64,000 nt of DNA from NCBI GenBank assembly GCA_963922205.1, contig CAWUHX010000086.1, positions 930,001-994,000 of the forward strand. Direction: 5' to 3'. The notes under the pieces were generated by a model, which worked only from the letters and a program-made list of their open reading frames with translations, had not been told where the DNA came from and did no database searches. The stretch's first letter is position 1. The number at the start of each line of letters is the position of its first letter. Below, in pieces: positions 59,789 to 64,000 of this stretch. A program made the position numbers and the translations under genes. This DNA is from Romanomermis culicivorax (lineage: Eukaryota > Nematoda > Enoplea > Mermithida > Mermithidae).

Positions 59789-60295
59789 CTGCGTTTCCAA
59801 ACAAAATGTGGGTTATTATGTGAAATAAAACATAGTTCTAGTCATTTTTAATCATCAGCATTGGGCATGATACAATATCCTGAAATATTTGTTGGATCTT
59901 ACAAGAGTGAACAAAGGCCAAACAATGGCAATTGTGCATCAGAGGAGCATGAGGGTTTCTGATTGCTTCTGACCTTTAATTAACAAAAAAATAGTGTCCA
60001 TGCACTGCTTTTTGACAAGTTTCACTGTTTCTCTAATTGGCTTTGCTTCATGTAGCTATGTTAGGTCTTTCTCGATTAGTTCATAATAGAGATGAAAGTC
60101 CAGCTAATTTTGGAATAAAAGGGATCCTCTGAATCATTCTCAGTTTTGAGCTAGCCAATGAAACTTATCAAAGATTTCCAATATTGAACCATTGTGCTGG
60201 AGGACTGTAATATATTCAGCACTACTTCCAAGTAGGTATCAATTTACTTTGCAAAGCCTGAGAAACTGAAGAAGAAAATTTAAAAAATAACTCCG

Positions 60296-60504
60296 ATGGA
60301 TGAAACAAATTTTAACCTGCTCAGCACTATAATAGCATTGTTAGCTCAGGAATACCATCAAAAAGTAAACCTCCGACTGAAGGTCTTCGACAAGGAAGAA
60401 GAGCTGGCCATGGAGGTGCCTGTCCCCTGGGACATCAAAGAAATGGACAAAAATGTCTGGACCAGAATGGAGGAGATGGGCCTCCACCAGAAAATAGAAA
60501 GTGG
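60296..60504 (+). CDS. first candidate exon of an intron-rich gene, unknown protein
   Basis: ATG at 60296 in GC-richer, codon-like sequence. The product starts MDETNFNLLST and contains KEEELAMEVPVPWDIKEMD, whose PW..KEMD is echoed by PWTKEMD in the exon at 61951-62104, so the protein may contain repeated modules. A donor-like GG|GTAGTG at 60505 could end the exon; otherwise the frame stops at 60508. No family is recognised. Confidence 0.45.
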
Positions 60505-60799
60505 GTAGTGTCTGCTATTTTGTGAAGATAGCACGATTGGGAAGATTGGTGAGATAGCATGAAAATTTGGCATCATACCCTAGACCGTCTGCAAAGACAA
60601 ACGCAGACAATTATAGAAATCATGTTTCAATGATTTTAGTGGTTTGCTGCCAAAGCCATGACACCTTGGGAATTGAACAAATCATTGATGGTAATCTCGA
60701 TTTAACAGAGAGATTGCATTCTTCTGAATAATCTGTAATCCGTATCACAACTCATCCAGGTAGCTAGCAATGAAAATGCCCATAGCTATTTGAAATATC

Positions 60800-61357
60800 T
60801 TGCAATGTTTCTGCGCTATTTTCCAAACAAAAGGTAGTTCGGAAGGGGATTCAAAGCCCATGTTTTTTTGGCCTTTATGGCCCTTCAACAAAGTGTTTCC
60901 AACTTTGAAAGAGGCACTGAAATCGGAGCATGCCATGATCGACAGCACTTATATGAAAAACCAAAACTTTATGGTGTTGTATACAATTTTTTTTAGATTC
61001 AAAAGATGTTTTGGAATAAGAAGGAACCTACACTTAAAGCCATACAAGGACTGCATGGTTTTCATGAGGTCAACAGTTGTCCAACAAAAATTTTTCAAAA
61101 TAGTAGAGGACACAGAAGTTATTAGTCACCATGACTATAATTTTGTCCTGTATTATACAATTGCCCAAATTGTGTTTTCAAACAGTGCCTGTCCCGAGAC
61201 TTGCTTTAAATCCATGCTCCCGCACGTTATCAAATATGATTTCGAGAACCAGCAGACATTCAATTTGATGGTTCTCCCCTATGCCAAAAATGGTTTGAAT
61301 GTAAATGTGATGAGCCTTGATGACAAACTATTTTTGGATGCCTATCAACGCATCTAA
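60800..61357 (+). CDS. coding segment with a possible 23-nt intron, unknown protein
   Basis: A frame of 185 codons is open throughout (60800-61357), containing PMFFWPLWPFNKVFPTLKEA. A GT...AG interval 60974-60996 (23 nt, T-rich end) could be removed. The frame then entered (IQKMFWNKKEPTLKAIQ) is the one that matches the degraded copy at 54789 in that part, while later sequence matches in the unspliced frame (DYNFVLYY). So more than one small intron may be present. No homologue is recognised. MVLPYAKNGLNV vaguely recalls a serpin strand, but this is not enough to name it. Confidence 0.4.
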   Translation: MQCFCAIFQTKGSSEGDSKPMFFWPLWPFNKVFPTLKEALKSEHAMIDSTYMKNQNFMVLYTIFFRFKRCFGIRRNLHLKPYKDCMVFMRSTVVQQKFFKIVEDTEVISHHDYNFVLYYTIAQIVFSNSACPETCFKSMLPHVIKYDFENQQTFNLMVLPYAKNGLNVNVMSLDDKLFLDAYQRI

Positions 61358-61857
61358 CAGAAAGCAGCCAAACAGAACGAGGTCATAGACTGCTCATCAA
61401 ACAGCATTGTGAGCTTTTCGATGAAACTAATTTCAAAAAATATATCAGAGGTCGTTTGAACGACCATGGTGAGTCTTTGAAACAAAAAAAGCAATGAGAG
61501 GCTGAATGACACTAGATGTAGTCAGTTAAGCTCCCTAAGTTTTTGAATTCAGTCAAAATTTGCACTATTTGTTTGTCAGTGCAGTGCCACTTCAGCAGTC
61601 CAAAGAACATGGGATCAGTTAGATGCTATTGAGGAGGGTTTAATAGACATTGGCAACCATTGTCCAAGCCACACATCTAAGGTTGCCGCCAACATCTAGG
61701 ACCGGTGAAGCTTCATGGAACTTATCATTATATACTGACAGTAGTGAACAATTGCATTATTATGTTTCAGATGGAAAGAACTAAATCTTATAGTCTGATC
61801 CTACAACACACTACGTGTTGTAGAAGAAACCAATGAAGCATCTGCCCTGAATTATCG

Positions 61858-62290
61858 AGAAATTTACAACTGCAGACATATTAGACGAGGGAGAGAAAGA
61901 AATCGAACTTGAGCAGAAAGTTTGGGATGTGTCTGTAGTTGTTAACACAGCAGATGATCAACCAGGTTCATCCAAAGACCCGATGGAAAAAATCGGAAAA
62001 ATTGGTGAAATTTGATTATGATAAATCTGTTTGTGGCTTATTCCATCTCCACAATGGTGAATTGCCATGGACCAAGGAAATGGACAATAAGCTCAGTTTG
62101 AATGGTAAAGGTGACTGATTCTATCAAAACTCATGGAAATTAGCAGCAGAAAGGTTTTTGAAGAGGACAACAAAATTCCCATGCCACCACATTAGATTTG
62201 AAAGCCTCGATAAACTAATCCCAGTAAGAATACACTTGAAGATATTTGAATCATGGATATCTCACAAATTCTCCCACCTGAGCAGTCCCT
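61858..62290 (+). CDS. three linked exons with short introns, unknown protein: 61858..61928, 61951..62104, 62144..62290
   Basis: The first exon (TTADILDEGEKEIELEQKVW) is open to 61928. Removing the 22-nt GT...AG interval 61929-61950 joins it in phase 0 to a 51-codon frame (61951-62104) with KSVCGLFHLHNGELPWTKEM. Removing 62105-62143 (39 nt, GTAAAG...TTAG, phase 1) joins that to a further frame of nearly 50 codons (FLKRTTKFPCHHIRFESLDK). Without these removals each frame meets a stop. The outer boundaries are uncertain. No domain is recognised. Confidence 0.5.
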
Positions 62291-62742
62291 GTTGACATAT
62301 TTTTGAAGCACTACAATACAAAGAGATTAATTTGTCTCAGAGTTTCCTGACAATATTTCCAACATCATACACCAATTCCTGATCAGGACAGAGGGGTTGA
62401 TTTTCAAATAAAATTATTTATGACCTTTAAATTGTAGGATATTATTAAGTGGTTGACTATCTAGTGGACATACACAATATAATTCAGCAACACAATCAAA
62501 AAATCTACAAAGTTTACCTTCTCCAGGAACAAGAAATGCTATGAGCCATCAGAATAAGTAAACGGGAGGTAAATATGGTTTGTCCTCGAGTACTGAATAC
62601 ATTGTTGCATTACTTGACCAATGTCCAATGGAGACGTCTCATCCTCTTCCTGATACCATCCATTATAAGCGAGCCTGTTTCAGTCACAGACTTTTGTGTT
62701 GCAGCATCATTCATTGTAAAAGTGATCGGCACCAATTTTTAG

Positions 62743-63070
62743 GCCCCTTCCAGCGATGAATTTGATTTCCAGATTGGCCTTGATAGACAGGAGCCATGGG
62801 TATTCCCTTCACCTAAAGAGAAAAACGGGGTTTATATTTCATTTTTCTAGGAGGTAATCATTGGTGCAGATGATGAATTTCAACTACAAGTTGAAACAAA
62901 TGTATTAGTGAGTATTTTTACAACATTGAGCACACTCTGAATTCAAAAGATTTTAGGTTTCACAGGCACCTGAAGTTGAACCTAGTAACATTTATCTGGA
63001 ATGTAGCACTGAACCTGCCCAAATCGATATTTACAACAACATTGAATCAATCCATTAGGTCAGCAATCAA
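62743..63070 (+). CDS. further exons of the intron-rich gene: 62743..62829, 62851..62907, 62957..63059
   Basis: An acceptor TTTTTAG precedes 62743. The 29-codon exon (SSDEFDFQIGLDRQEPW) is followed by a 21-nt GT...TTTTTCTAG interval (62830-62850) that contains the in-frame stop. Then comes a 19-codon exon (EVIIGADDEFQLQVETNVL) ended by GTGAGT. A 49-nt intron to TTTTAG at 62956 leads to the next open frame (VSQAPEVEPSNIYLEC), which runs to a TAG at 63057. The protein is acidic. No family is recognised. Confidence 0.5.
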
Positions 63071-63400
63071 ACATTGAAGAAAAAAAGAAGAGAAGGAAGA
63101 AAAAGAACGAAGGAGGTAAATCAGCCTACTCACTTTTTTGTGAGATTCAGATCATGGAACATATTCTCTAAACATATAGTTTTCTCATATTGATATCTTC
63201 TCATACCTATGTTTTTTTCAGGACAGTAAAACAAAGAAATGATCCTCATCTGTAAAGATTGTACAAAATAAATATTGTTTTAATCTTTTGGTTTTTAACA
63301 TACACAAGTTGTTCATTCACCATATAATTTTGATCAATTTACTACATCTTAACCAATTTAAGTTTAATCACTTATCTTTCCTACATTTTTTAACGATAAT

Positions 63401-63627
<227 letters not shown>

Positions 63628-63700
63628 TGAGGTTCTATGATCAATCACTTTGAACTCTTTAGGTGTGACTTGAGCAACTTAATTTTTGCATTTTTACAGT

Positions 63701-63810
63701 GGCAATACAGAGACAACAATGATTCCTTGGCCAGCTTACAATTTACACAAAGTCTGGAAGTAAAATATGATATGCTTGCTGTAAATTTGTTCTATTCTCC
63801 ATATGCTTAA
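63701..63810 (+). CDS. last visible exon-like frame, unknown protein
   Basis: The acceptor TTTTTACAG is followed by an open frame of about 36 codons (WQYRDNNDSLASLQFTQSLE) to TAA at about 63810. It probably ends the gene in this segment; the AATAAA at 63881 could be its polyadenylation signal. Confidence 0.35.
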
Positions 63811-63962
63811 GGTATGACTGAGTCGATTGCATTAAAACAGGAAAAGAATGATGTTTTCTCAATAACCTTTGTTTTTATCCCAATAAATTCAAGCGTATAT
63901 GTTTACTAGTGTAATTGTTTGAAAAAATCATTAAAACTATCCAGTGTCTGAAGAATTTTACT

Positions 63963-64000
63963 GGGCTATCCAGATTACACACACTAAACTTACTTACCTT
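63963..64000 (-). repeat. right terminal inverted repeat, at the window edge
   Basis: Reverse complement of 59252-59290 with one base missing. Its outer part may continue past the window. Confidence 0.75.

Noticed and set aside
61240..61357. Serpin-like phrase LPYAKNGLNV
   Set aside because: Too short, no reactive-centre region or other serpin motifs seen; left as unknown.

Overview
The window looks like a repeat-rich animal (metazoan) nuclear genome. It has spliceosomal introns, three large Ty3/gypsy-type LTR retroelements, a hAT-type element, several foldback elements and satellites. There is nothing prokaryotic: no operons, Shine-Dalgarno sites or tRNA/rRNA genes. The phylum cannot be fixed from the sequence alone. 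Almost all long open frames belong to retroelements; host-like genes are few and fragmentary.

Layout. At 1-25086 lies a foldback element (D1) broken by retroelement A (114-24042). A is in turn broken by retroelement B (6517-21177), which sits between the reverse transcriptase and RNase H of A. Both insertions have matching 4-bp target duplications (CCCA and CTCA). The two LTRs of B read as identical and those of A differ at about five places, so B is youngest, as nesting requires. From 25454 to 37470 there is a two-exon basic-protein gene with a 3.6-kb intron holding a hAT element and a long palindrome, then a second foldback copy (D2), AT-rich spacer with inverted repeats, a 96-bp satellite and an AT-hook exon. 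Retroelement C (38549-54785) lies on the minus strand. From 54786 to 64000 the sequence is AT-rich, and from 59252 it is bounded by about 39-bp terminal inverted repeats enclosing an intron-rich gene.

What stands out. A and C carry an envelope-type glycoprotein region (signal/anchor segment, conserved cysteines, nine sequons, C-terminal membrane segment) inside the Gag-Pol reading frame, between the Gag zinc knuckles and the protease, not downstream of integrase. B is about 14.7 kb and carries, where env would normally be, a 1477-codon frame with a complete DEDDy 3'-5' exonuclease signature, an acidic/coiled-coil middle and an RGG-rich tail. A phase-matched intron joins it to a short upstream exon. 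C also has two protease-like domains, one in-frame UGA after Gag, a 720-nt stretch open in two frames, and a leader with a CTGACGTC-type motif recurring about every 65 bp. In the right-hand block several reading frames are continuous only if introns of 21-23 nt are removed, unlike the multi-kilobase intron on the left.

How the parts work together. Each retroelement encodes its own Gag, protease, RT-RNase H and integrase with DX35E spacing and a GPY/F module. A and C look like single-polyprotein, potentially enveloped elements; B looks like a non-enveloped element with an accessory nuclease/RNA-binding protein. These roles are inferences from motifs; no search was run.
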